Assembly (NCBI RefSeq): GCF_003337415.1
Contig: NZ_QPJT01000011.1
Location: forward strand, 62,001-126,000
Direction: 5' to 3'
Source: Anaerobacterium chartisolvens
GTDB taxonomy: Bacteria; Bacillota; Clostridia; Acetivibrionales; DSM-27016
DNA: 64,000 bases
Shown here: piece by piece, positions 17,934-25,141 of the stretch
Layout: every line of letters begins with the position of its first letter
Numbering within the stretch: the first letter of the stretch is position 1
The notes under the pieces: model-generated
Told to the model about the DNA's origin: nothing
What the model saw: only the letters and a program-made list of their open reading frames with translations
Databases searched by the model: none
Position numbers and translations under genes: made by a program

Positions 17934-19130
17934 GTGAACAGTATAAGGATATTACATGATAAATGCACTAAATGCGGAATATGTATAAAGAAGTGCCTGT
18001 ATAACGCCATTGACCTTACCGATAATAAAATAGAAGTCAACGGCAATTGCAATTATTGCGGCTCATGCAGGGAAGCGTGCAGGCATGGGGCAATATCAAT
18101 AGAGCGGGCGGGTGTGCTTCAAGCCAATGACATTACCGCTTTTAAGGGTGTGTGGGTCTTTGCCGAGCAAAAAAGCGGGGTGCTGGGCAGTGCGGTTATT
18201 GAGTTGCTGGGAGAAGGCGGGAGGCTGGCTGAAGCTCTGGGCGTGGAGCTGTCCGCCGTGCTTGTCGGCCATAATGTAGGCCCTATGGTTGAAGCCCTGT
18301 CGGCCTATGGCGCCGATAGGGTGTACATAGTAGATAATCCCAGGCTTGAGAACTATAACGACGAGCTGTATTCCGCGGTGGTATGCGATATTATTTCAAG
18401 GTATATGCCTGAAATATTTCTTATCGCATCTACATCCATAGGGTGCTCGCTTGCGCCCAGAATGGCTTCAAGGCTAGGCACAGGCTTAACCGCGGACTGT
18501 GTAAGCCTTGACATTGATATTGAGAGTCGCAGATTAATCCAAACAAGGCCTGCCTTTGGGGGAAACCTTATGGCAAGCATTATTTGCCCTTACCACCGAC
18601 CACAGATGTGTACCATAAAGCCGAGGGTTATGAAGGCTGTTTCGCCGGACTATTTAAGGCGCGCGGAGGTTATTGCCCCACGCGTTGTCATACCCGGCGC
18701 GGTTAATGCGTCCGTTATTGATATTATAAAGGATGCGGGGCAAAGGGTAAATTTATCCGAGGCCGATATTATTGTATCGGCAGGCAGGGGAATGGAAGAG
18801 CCCCGGAACCTGGAAATGATATATGAGCTTGCCGGAGTCCTGGGTGCTTCTGTGGGGGGCTCAAGGGCAATTGTTGATGCGGGGTGGCTTGACTACCGCT
18901 GCCAGATAGGGCAGACGGGAAAGACCGTCAGACCCAAGGTTTATTTCGCATGTGGAATTTCGGGCGCCATTCAGCATTTAGCGGGCATTACCGCCTCAAA
19001 GCTCATAGTGGCAATAAACAGTGATCCCGATGCCCCTATATTCAAGGTGTCCCATTTAGGCATAGTGGGGGATGTGAAAAAGATAATTCCCGCGTTTATT
19101 AACGAGTTTAATAAAGGGGGCGGGCTTTAG
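17934..19130 (+). CDS. Electron transfer flavoprotein alpha subunit with N-terminal 2x[4Fe-4S] ferredoxin domain
   Basis: About 398 residues. The N-terminal 60 residues hold two 4Fe-4S motifs (C-T-K-C-G-I-C-I-K-K-C and C-N-Y-C-G-S-C-R-E-A-C). The rest is EtfA with the FAD-binding C-terminus (S-R-A-I-V-D-A-G, Q-T-G-K-T-V, G-I-S-G-A-I-Q-H, N-S-D-P-D-A-P-I-F). I place the start at GTG 17934 behind GGGTG; TTG 17919 in the same frame has no close ribosome site. This ferredoxin-fused form is known from anaerobes, for example the CarE subunit of the caffeyl-CoA reductase complex, where it takes part in flavin-based electron bifurcation. Here it suggests ferredoxin-linked redox chemistry on the cluster 1 chain. 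Confidence 0.92.
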   Translation: MNSIRILHDKCTKCGICIKKCLYNAIDLTDNKIEVNGNCNYCGSCREACRHGAISIERAGVLQANDITAFKGVWVFAEQKSGVLGSAVIELLGEGGRLAEALGVELSAVLVGHNVGPMVEALSAYGADRVYIVDNPRLENYNDELYSAVVCDIISRYMPEIFLIASTSIGCSLAPRMASRLGTGLTADCVSLDIDIESRRLIQTRPAFGGNLMASIICPYHRPQMCTIKPRVMKAVSPDYLRRAEVIAPRVVIPGAVNASVIDIIKDAGQRVNLSEADIIVSAGRGMEEPRNLEMIYELAGVLGASVGGSRAIVDAGWLDYRCQIGQTGKTVRPKVYFACGISGAIQHLAGITASKLIVAINSDPDAPIFKVSHLGIVGDVKKIIPAFINEFNKGGGL

Positions 19131-19242
19131 AGCCTGAGCCACCCGAACCTGCACGGCCAAATCCAACAGCCTGTTTAAAATCATATATTATTTGATATGT
19201 ATTCGGTATATGTATCAAATTAAATTTTGTCAATAAATTTAT

Positions 19243-19340
19243 TCTATATATTTAGCAATAAAGATTTTACATGGAGGATATAGCTTGATGTAAGCAATTA
19301 TATCCTCCATGTTTGTAAAATCTTTATTGCATCCTATATA
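19243..19340 (-). repeat. MITE-like repeat, inverted and internally deleted copy
   Basis: The two ends match the reverse complement of the full elements at 56755 and 60543: it starts TTCTATATATTTAGCAATAA and ends TCTTTATTGCATCCTATATA, with GGAGGATATA...TATATCCTCC facing each other. The interior is reduced to about 15 bases, which still include GTAAGCAAT from next to one arm of the full element. It is thus a perfect-looking long hairpin and may act as a terminator between cluster 1 and the Fic gene. The 19131-19242 stretch before it shows no gene. Confidence 0.8.
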
Positions 19341-19429
19341 ATACAAATTTCTAATTAATGTTAGAAAATTAACAGAAACTATAGTATGATGGATATGGTA
19401 AATATTAAAAAGCGGGCAGAGGTATAGTT

Positions 19430-20170
19430 ATGGATTTTAATAAATTATTGGAAAAGAAAAAAAGGTATGATGAGGGAAAAGACAAGCTCAGTGAAGTGAC
19501 TGTTACATCATATAAGGAGGCATTTTTGCTGGAATTTACTCATAATTCCACAGCCATTGAAGGAAATACCCTTACGCTTATGGAAACAAAGGTTGTATTG
19601 GAGGACGGGATCTCTATCGGCGGGAAATCACTTAGGGAGATATATGAAATTGTTAATCACAAAAAAGCCTTTAGCTATGTGCTGCAATGTATAAAAGAAG
19701 GGCGTTTGCTTGATGAGAGAATTGTTAAAGAAATTCATGCAATTGTTATGGAGAACATTATGGTGGGCGGCATATATCGGAATGAAGAAGTATTTATCAG
19801 CGGAGCCGGACACACACCACCCGCACGAAATGAAATGTATAGCCAGATAAAGGACTTTTTCTCACAGATGCCGATTAAGAAAGGCTTGAATGCAATTGAG
19901 CTTGCTGCTTGGACTCACGCCGAGTTTGTAAGAATTCATCCGTTTCTTGACGGCAACGGCAGAACATCAAGGCTTATCCTGAATTACCAGCTTATGATAA
20001 ATGGCTTTTTGCCTGTCTCAATAGCAAAGGAAAGCCGTTTGGATTACTATAATGCTCTTGACAAATTCGCCTCGGAAGGAATTCTGGATGATTTTTCTGG
20101 GATGATTGGGAGTTTGGAAGAAGCGGAGCTTGATAAATATATTTATCTTATAGACCGGCAAACTCAGTGA
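19430..20170 (+). CDS. Fic family protein (AMPylator-type) with N-terminal inhibitory motif
   Basis: 246 residues. The catalytic Fic motif H-P-F-L-D-G-N-G-R-T-S-R starts at His170, with all key residues present. An (S/T)xxxE(G/N) self-inhibition motif is seen in the N-terminus (S-T-A-I-E-G-N, Glu44), which marks the class II arrangement, where the glutamate blocks ATP binding until released. Such proteins transfer AMP from ATP to a hydroxyl on a target protein. No antitoxin partner lies beside it, as expected for a self-inhibited form. It stands alone between the cluster 1 operon and the leuA leader. Confidence 0.9.
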   Translation: MDFNKLLEKKKRYDEGKDKLSEVTVTSYKEAFLLEFTHNSTAIEGNTLTLMETKVVLEDGISIGGKSLREIYEIVNHKKAFSYVLQCIKEGRLLDERIVKEIHAIVMENIMVGGIYRNEEVFISGAGHTPPARNEMYSQIKDFFSQMPIKKGLNAIELAAWTHAEFVRIHPFLDGNGRTSRLILNYQLMINGFLPVSIAKESRLDYYNALDKFASEGILDDFSGMIGSLEEAELDKYIYLIDRQTQ

Positions 20171-20298
20171 CATCAAATTCCAAAATTTTAGCGTTTCAAG
20201 CATGAAGATTTTTTTTAAGAAAGAATTTGCCGGATGAAAGCCCCTTTTAAATTGCATTTTCGGGGGATATTCTTTTCTATTAATGTAGTGGTATTAAT

Positions 20299-20387
20299 GT
20301 AGGGGCAGACCTATGTGTCTGCCCTCAAATTCCTGTACGGTTCGTGTTTGTGGGTAATTCAGGGCAGACACGCAGGTCTGCCCCTAC
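20299..20387 (+). repeat. Inverted repeat of REP/palindrome type (GGGGCAGACC...GTCTGCCCC)
   Basis: Two 27-bp arms, 20299-20325 and 20361-20387, are inverted copies differing at two positions, and each arm is itself near-palindromic (GGGGCAGACC / GTGTCTGCCC). This is the form of dispersed intergenic palindromes. It sits between the Fic gene and the leuA promoter. Apart from this repeat, the promoter and the T-box leader, 20171-20842 holds no gene. Confidence 0.7.
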
Positions 20388-20465
20388 GATTTCTATAGCG
20401 TCTTTATTTCTTTAAACTATTCTCTGTTATATATATGTGTTAAATAATAGAATAAAAAAATGTTC

Positions 20466-20494
20466 TTGACAAATGCAATAAAAAACCATATAAT
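20466..20494 (+). promoter_or_regulatory. Sigma-A type promoter for the leuA leader
   Basis: TTGACA at 20466-20471, a 17-bp spacer and TATAAT at 20489-20494: a consensus vegetative promoter immediately upstream of the T-box leader. Confidence 0.85.
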
Positions 20495-20504
20495 AGAAAT
20501 CAAT

Positions 20505-20760
20505 ATCAAGAAAAGTGATGATTGGAGATATTAGAAATCCATAATCTTTCAGAGAGCCGGTGGGTGGTGTGAATCGGCAGCATTAGGGGTTTTGAACTGG
20601 TCCATGAACTGCAGCCTGACTTTTACAGTAGGGTGAGCCGGATTTCTACCGTTAAAGGGATAGATGGTGTTAGCTGTCGAAAAAGTGGATTCATTTTGGA
20701 TCAATTTGAGTGGTACCGCGAGTAAGCCTCGTCTCTAAGTTATAGAGATGAGGCTTTTTT
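20505..20760 (+). ncRNA. T-box leader (probably leucine-specific) with terminator
   Basis: The leader has the marks of a T-box riboswitch: AGAGAG and GGTGGTGTGAATCGGC of the distal stem I region, the conserved T-box TGGTACCGCG at 20711-20720, and a GC-rich terminator hairpin GCCTCGTCTCT...AGAGATGAGGC followed by six or more T at 20725-20760. In stem I, AAATCC near 20535 can pair with GGGTTT near 20597, which puts GAACTGG in the specifier loop. Read as GAA then CTG, the specifier is a leucine codon, matching the downstream leuA; this codon choice is tentative. Uncharged tRNA-Leu would favour the antiterminator and switch on leuA. Confidence 0.88.
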
Positions 20761-20842
20761 GATGGCCGGATTCCGGGTTCGGCCATCAAACGTTAATTAT
20801 ATATTTTATTGCTTTTAAAAATTTAATGAGGAGGATGGGTTT

Positions 20843-22423
20843 ATGAGCAGAAGAATACTGGTGCTTGACACCACATTAAGGGATGGGGAACAGGTTCCCG
20901 GGGCAAAGCTGAATTTGTATGAAAAGCTGGAGATTGCGCAGCAGCTTAAGGCTCTTAACGTAGATATTATAGAAGCGGGCTTTCCTTCTTCTTCAGCCGG
21001 AGATTTCAATGCGGTAAGCGAAATAGCTAAGGCTGTGGGTGACGGGCCTATGATAACGGCCTTGAGCAGAGCTGTAAGAAGTGATATAGATTCTGTGTAC
21101 CAAAGTGTAAGGTGGGCCGAAAGGCCGTTGATTCATATTGTTCTCGGTGCTTCGGACGTTCATGTCGAAAAGAAGTTCGGCAAATCAAAGGACGATATTC
21201 TGAGCATGGGAGTGGAAGCGGTAAAGTATGCCAAATCATTGCTTCCTGATGTGCAATATTCAACTGAGGACGCGTCAAGGGCGGATTTTGAATACCTGTG
21301 GAAGACCGTTGAGGCGGTGGTAAAGGCGGGTGCCACAATGATTAATATTCCCGATACCGTGGGCTATGCGGTGCCGGAGGAATTTGGCGAGCTGGTTAAA
21401 AGGATAAACTACAGGCTGAAAAATTTAAATGACAGGGTGATACTCAGCGTACACTGCCATAACGATACCGGGCTGGCAACGGCAAACACCCTGGCTGCCG
21501 TCAAAAATGGGGCCGACAAAATAGAGTGTACAATAAACGGGCTGGGCGAAAGAGCGGGAAATTGTGCTCTTGAGGAGGCTGTCATGGGAATAAGGCTGCG
21601 GCCTGACTACTATGGGGCACACACAGGCATAATTACAAAGGAAATTTATAAAACCTCAAGAATGGTGAGCAATATTACCGGACTGGATGTGCAGGTTAAT
21701 AAAGCCCTTACCGGAGATAACGCCTTTGCCCATTCCTCGGGAATACATCAGGACGGACTTCTTAAGTCAAAGGATGTTTATGAAATAATCAGCCCCGAGG
21801 ATGTGGGGGTAGAGGGAATGGAGCTTGTGCTTACCGCACGCTCGGGCAGACATGCGTTTAAGGATACGGTAAGCAGGATGGGATATGAGGCTCAAAATGA
21901 AAAGGATTTTGAGGAGCTGTTTTCAAAGTTTCTGCAGCTTGCCGATACTAAAAAAGAGGTTTACAATCACGATGTCTATTATTTAATAGATAAGCATAAC
22001 AGGGATAAGTCGGAGGGAGGCATGAGAGCAAGCAGCCTTGAGAAGCTTGGCTTGTGTGAGCTGCTTTCCTTTCAGGTAGTAAGCAACGATATTTTCCCCA
22101 CTGCCACAGTCAAAATAAAAAAGGGAGGGGAAATATTTAAGCAGAGCGCTGTCGGAGATGGGCCTATTGACGCGCTTTATACCGCCATAAAGGATGTTGC
22201 GGGAATGGACGTTTCATTAAAGGAGTATAAGATAAGCAGTATGTCAAGAGGAAAGGAAGCCCTTGGAAGGGTCAATATAAAAATATGCTGCGACGGAAAG
22301 GTCTATACAGCACGGGCTATAGATACCGATATTATCAAGGCAAGCGCACTTGCACTTATAAACGGTATAAATACATTTATACTGGATAAGGCGGGAACGG
22401 AAAAAGACAAAACCGACAAATAA
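20843..22423 (+). CDS. leuA: 2-isopropylmalate synthase
   Basis: 526 residues, normal length for bacterial LeuA. Seen: L-D-T-T-L-R-D-G-E-Q-V-P-G at the N-terminus, S-T-E-D-A-S-R, I-P-D-T-V-G-Y, the metal-binding H-C-H-N-D-T-G, N-G-L-G-E-R-A-G-N-C, S-S-G-I-H-Q-D-G, and a C-terminal LeuA allosteric domain. It condenses acetyl-CoA with 2-oxoisovalerate, the first step of leucine synthesis. The sequence fits LeuA better than citramalate synthase, and the T-box leader agrees. Expression should respond to leucine starvation. The last codons plus a few following bases (22403-22427) recur at 45514-45538, see the direct-repeat entry. No other leu genes follow; the block after it appears to be inserted. 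Confidence 0.92.
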   Translation: MSRRILVLDTTLRDGEQVPGAKLNLYEKLEIAQQLKALNVDIIEAGFPSSSAGDFNAVSEIAKAVGDGPMITALSRAVRSDIDSVYQSVRWAERPLIHIVLGASDVHVEKKFGKSKDDILSMGVEAVKYAKSLLPDVQYSTEDASRADFEYLWKTVEAVVKAGATMINIPDTVGYAVPEEFGELVKRINYRLKNLNDRVILSVHCHNDTGLATANTLAAVKNGADKIECTINGLGERAGNCALEEAVMGIRLRPDYYGAHTGIITKEIYKTSRMVSNITGLDVQVNKALTGDNAFAHSSGIHQDGLLKSKDVYEIISPEDVGVEGMELVLTARSGRHAFKDTVSRMGYEAQNEKDFEELFSKFLQLADTKKEVYNHDVYYLIDKHNRDKSEGGMRASSLEKLGLCELLSFQVVSNDIFPTATVKIKKGGEIFKQSAVGDGPIDALYTAIKDVAGMDVSLKEYKISSMSRGKEALGRVNIKICCDGKVYTARAIDTDIIKASALALINGINTFILDKAGTEKDKTDK

Positions 22424-22427
22424 ATGT
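22403..22427 (+). repeat. Left copy of 25-bp direct repeat (leuA 3' end) flanking cluster 2
   Basis: Covers the last leuA codons, the stop and four following bases. It matches 45514-45538 at 24 of 25 positions (core CGACAAATAAATGT). The two copies enclose the AT-rich block of cluster 2. Confidence 0.85.
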
Positions 22428-22430
22428 GAA

Positions 22431-22524
22431 AAATGATCCTCGTTTTAAAGCTTTTGATGATATGTGCAAGGGGAGCAGACCTTTAAGTCTGCTCCTGAAA
22501 GAATTTGCACGGGATATGGTGAAA
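22431..22524 (+). pseudogene. Decayed copy of the 5' end of the acyl-AMP ligase gene at 45630
   Basis: Directly after leuA, the bases align in order with the beginning of the ligase gene at 45639-45755: GATCCTCGTTTTAAAGC is identical in both, then ATGTGCAA, GAGCAGACCTTTAAG, and GAAAGAATTTG.ACG.GATATG.TGAAAAC, with one deletion of about 25 bases. The frame is broken and no start is usable. The internal GGAGCAGAC...GTCTGCTCC palindrome is a by-product of the same sequence but could now fold. A further CAGCTTGACAGCTTG at 22526 also occurs inside the intact ligase gene near 46573. It is read as the left relic of a duplicated flank. Confidence 0.75.
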
Positions 22525-22540
22525 ACAGCTTGACAGCTTG

Positions 22541-22600
22541 GGTCTTTTTTGTTGCAGCATACTTATTGTCGTGTACCGAATATTGGTAATTCTCTTTGCA
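22541..22600 (-). pseudogene. Possible remnant of the 3' end of the methyltransferase gene at 47424
   Basis: On the minus strand this stretch reads C-K-E-N-Y-Q-Y-S-V-H-D-N-K-Y-A-A-T-K-K-T, resembling C-E-E-D-H-L-Y-S-V-H-G-N-S-Y-D-E-Y-K-K-R at the C-terminus of the methyltransferase encoded at 47424-48038. At the DNA level TATTG.CGTG.ACCGAATAT is shared. It follows the ligase relic in the same relative order and strand as the intact pair, which is why I report it, but the similarity is short. Confidence 0.4.
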
Positions 22601-22942
22601 TTTACATTGTTTCGACATTTCAGCAATAACCTTACATCTAATTTTTAGCCTTTCAATAGTGACGATATAGTAATATTAAAAAGCAAGAAAAAAACCAAAA
22701 ATATTACAAATTATTTGACAATCTTTGGTCTAATATGTTATTATTAATCAAAATGTTATTAATAGTTACTTTTAGAAAGTGCTTAGATCCAGCTACACTC
22801 AAACTTTGTCGGAAAAGCCCTTAGTAAAATATATTTAAATTTATGAAGATTAGGTCACAGCCTTATTAATTATTATTTATTGCAGATGAGAGTTATACAT
22901 CAAACAATATATGTTTAAAAGATTAAAAGGAGATGTGAGTTT
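22601..22942 (+). promoter_or_regulatory. Upstream region of cluster 2 with a probable promoter
   Basis: An AT-rich region of about 340 bp with no gene. TTGACA at 22715-22720, an 18-bp spacer and TATTAT at 22739-22744 form a good vegetative promoter about 200 bp before the first gene. The long untranslated leader contains no riboswitch that I recognise. GGAGATGTGAG precedes the ATG at 22943. Confidence 0.6.
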
Positions 22943-23716
22943 ATGCAAAATGCAGTAAATAGTCAGCTTGTTATTGAGACAATAAAAAATGGGGTATTAA
23001 CAGTTCAATTTAATCATGCCCATTACAATAATCCATTTAGTGATGCACTGGAAAGTGCAGTATCTTACAGTCTAACTAAGGCTGAGGAGAATCCCGATGT
23101 TAAGGCAGTTATAATTACAGGAGGGATAGATCGCTCTTTCAGTGTAGGCGGAGACTTTAATGAGGTTAAGGAGCTGAAAGGTGGAAAGGAAGTTGAGGAA
23201 TGGATTGACGGTGTTGTTGGCCTTTATATTTCTTCCCTCAGACTAACGAAGCCTACTATAGCCGCTGTAGATAAGTACGCAATAGGGATAGGATTCCAAT
23301 TAGCTCTGACATGTGACTGGAGAATAGCCACAGAAAGGTGTCAGTTTATAATGCCTGAGCTTAAACATGGTATTGCTTGTACATTAGGACAGTATATGCT
23401 TGAAAAGTCACTTGGAAGAGCAGCAATGATGGAGATCATATATGATTCTGAAGCAATTTCAATAGAAAGATGCTTTAAATATGGGTTGATTAATAAAGTT
23501 ACGAAGGTAGAAGACTTACTTGAGGAATCCCAAAAGCTAGCCGAAAGATTGGCGAATTATCCTGAAGTGCCTTTTGGAAAAACTAAAAAGGTTATAAACG
23601 AATCATATATCAAAGGATTACAGGATGTTATGGAAAATACAAAAGCTGTGCATAGGGCATCGTTTGGAGCAGGACATGCTCAAAAATTTATGAAAAAAAT
23701 TGTAGGTGAAAAATAA
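22943..23716 (+). CDS. Carboxymethylproline synthase-like crotonase (CarB/ThnE family)
   Basis: 257 residues of the crotonase fold. From memory of the CarB sequence, similarity is strong along the whole length: R-S-F-S-V-G-G-D-F-N-E-V-K (69-75), E-E-W-I-D, K-P-T-I-A-A-V-D-K-Y-A-I-G-I-G-F-Q, M-P-E-L-K-H-G-I (Glu139, equivalent to the CarB catalytic glutamate), E-I-I-Y, and K-A-V-H near the end. CarB condenses malonyl-CoA with pyrroline-5-carboxylate (the cyclic form of glutamate semialdehyde) to give carboxymethylproline, the first committed carbapenem intermediate. Ordinary enoyl-CoA hydratases lack the H-N-P-F-S / D-F-N-E-V-K / E-W-I-D combination. It heads cluster 2, two bases before the CarA-like gene. 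Confidence 0.88.
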   Translation: MQNAVNSQLVIETIKNGVLTVQFNHAHYNNPFSDALESAVSYSLTKAEENPDVKAVIITGGIDRSFSVGGDFNEVKELKGGKEVEEWIDGVVGLYISSLRLTKPTIAAVDKYAIGIGFQLALTCDWRIATERCQFIMPELKHGIACTLGQYMLEKSLGRAAMMEIIYDSEAISIERCFKYGLINKVTKVEDLLEESQKLAERLANYPEVPFGKTKKVINESYIKGLQDVMENTKAVHRASFGAGHAQKFMKKIVGEK

Positions 23717-23718
23717 TA

Positions 23719-25047
23719 ATGAGTAAGTACTTAAACAGTTTTGCCATATCAGCGCAGAAACTCAATGGAGGAATAAAAGGCTTAGCAGAGGAATGCTTAG
23801 GTAAGTCTTTTGTTGGGTATTTTCCAGATAATAATAAATTTAAATCAAATAATGAATGCTTTTACATTTCGTTTGAAAGCATGAGCAATCTTCCATCCGA
23901 ACAAAATTATATAGCTATTAAGGACTGCGAGTTGTCTGTTGTTGGAAGTGATATGAATACACAGGCAATTTATTATATTTGTTTGCCTGAAAAAAAATGC
24001 TTTGTTGTTTTTAATGATTTATTATTGGCTAAAAACATATTGAAATCTTTGGAACTAGAAGCAGCATATGATTTAGAAAAATACGCAACAAATTTAGAGT
24101 TTTTTAAATATGTAAACAGACTATATGCCGGCGAAAGAATTGATATTAAAAATAACGGTGAGCAATTAGCATTTAACAAGGCTTCTTTTTCCAATATACT
24201 TCTTCAAAATGAACAGGAGTTAACAATTGAACAGTCAAAAAACAGCTTTTATAATGTATTGTTTGATTCAACCAATATACTGACCCAAGGGGCCAACGAT
24301 ATCTATATTACACTATCAGGCGGTATTGATTCAGGAACTGTAGCTTATATCTTAAAAGAACTTGGTAAAAAGGTTTATGCTTTTACTTTAGGAACTGATT
24401 GGTCTGATGAATATGAAGAAGCAAAGCAGACGGCAGCCTACTTGGGGATACCACTTGAAAAAATCCATTTAAGTATTAGTGAAATAACTAAGGAAGTCCC
24501 TAATGTAATAAGATATTTTGGGTTTATAAACAATGTATCTATAGAAATAGCCTTGGTTGCATTTTGCTTATATAAGAAAATAGCAGGCAATAAAAAAGAT
24601 AATATGTTATTTGCTTCCGGATATGGCTCTGATCTTTTAAATGCAGGTATATTTTCTCCGTTTGATAATTATAGCCAGCTAACAGCAGAAATAACTGCTA
24701 ACCTTAGAAAGACTCAAGTATCAAATGAATTTTGCAACTTGTCAGCTCTTGATATGGGAATTATGCCTGTTCATCCGTTTTGGAAGACCGAAGTTATACT
24801 GGAAGCATTAAAGGTGCCTAGTAAATATAAGGTGGTTGATGGAAAGGATAAGTACTATTTTAGGAGCATAATGGAATCCAAATTGCCTCACTCAATAGCT
24901 TGGCGAATTAAGAAAGGTGCACATCAGGGAACAGGACTTACATCATATTTATGTAAAGCAATCGAAGAAGAATTTAAGCTTAGATCAAAGAATGAGGATA
25001 CTTATAAAAATATTATAAAGAGATACCATAAAGAGATTTTTTGCTGA
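23719..25047 (+). CDS. Carbapenam / beta-lactam synthetase-like protein (CarA/ThnM, asparagine synthetase B fold)
   Basis: 442 residues. The C-terminal synthetase half has the PP-loop L-S-G-G-I-D-S (200-205), F-T-L-G-T-D-W-S-D-E-Y-E, the G-Y-G-S-D-L-L segment, H-P-F-W, and W-R-I-K-K-G-A-H-Q-G. These are the positions conserved in CarA, including the catalytic lysine region, rather than in ordinary asparagine synthetases. The N-terminal glutaminase-like half is degenerate and lacks the catalytic Cys2, as in beta-lactam synthetases. CarA adenylates carboxymethylproline and closes the four-membered lactam to form carbapenam. It is shorter than CarA (about 500). Starts 2 bp after the CarB-like stop; together they are the diagnostic core of a carbapenem-type pathway. 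Confidence 0.85.
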   Translation: MSKYLNSFAISAQKLNGGIKGLAEECLGKSFVGYFPDNNKFKSNNECFYISFESMSNLPSEQNYIAIKDCELSVVGSDMNTQAIYYICLPEKKCFVVFNDLLLAKNILKSLELEAAYDLEKYATNLEFFKYVNRLYAGERIDIKNNGEQLAFNKASFSNILLQNEQELTIEQSKNSFYNVLFDSTNILTQGANDIYITLSGGIDSGTVAYILKELGKKVYAFTLGTDWSDEYEEAKQTAAYLGIPLEKIHLSISEITKEVPNVIRYFGFINNVSIEIALVAFCLYKKIAGNKKDNMLFASGYGSDLLNAGIFSPFDNYSQLTAEITANLRKTQVSNEFCNLSALDMGIMPVHPFWKTEVILEALKVPSKYKVVDGKDKYYFRSIMESKLPHSIAWRIKKGAHQGTGLTSYLCKAIEEEFKLRSKNEDTYKNIIKRYHKEIFC

Positions 25048-25141
25048 ATTTGGATGTGTAGACAACTCGTTATAAGCCGATAAAATAGCTTTACTACCAT
25101 ATAATTGGACAAAGAGTTCAAACAAGGAATGGTAATTTAAC

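Noticed and set aside
20843-22423. Citramalate synthase (cimA) or homocitrate synthase
   Set aside because: The motifs and length fit 2-isopropylmalate synthase, and the leader is consistent with leucine control.
22468-22494. leuA terminator (GGAGCAGAC...GTCTGCTCC hairpin)
   Set aside because: The palindrome arises within the ligase-derived sequence and no T-run follows; it may fold, but I would not call it a terminator.
22943-23716. Ordinary enoyl-CoA hydratase of fatty acid metabolism, given ETF and acyl-CoA dehydrogenases nearby
   Set aside because: The whole-length pattern and the adjoining CarA-like gene fit carboxymethylproline synthase better.
23719-25047. Asparagine synthetase B
   Set aside because: No catalytic Cys2, degenerate glutaminase half, and CarA-like Y-G-S-D-L-L, H-P-F-W and W-R-x-K-K-G segments.
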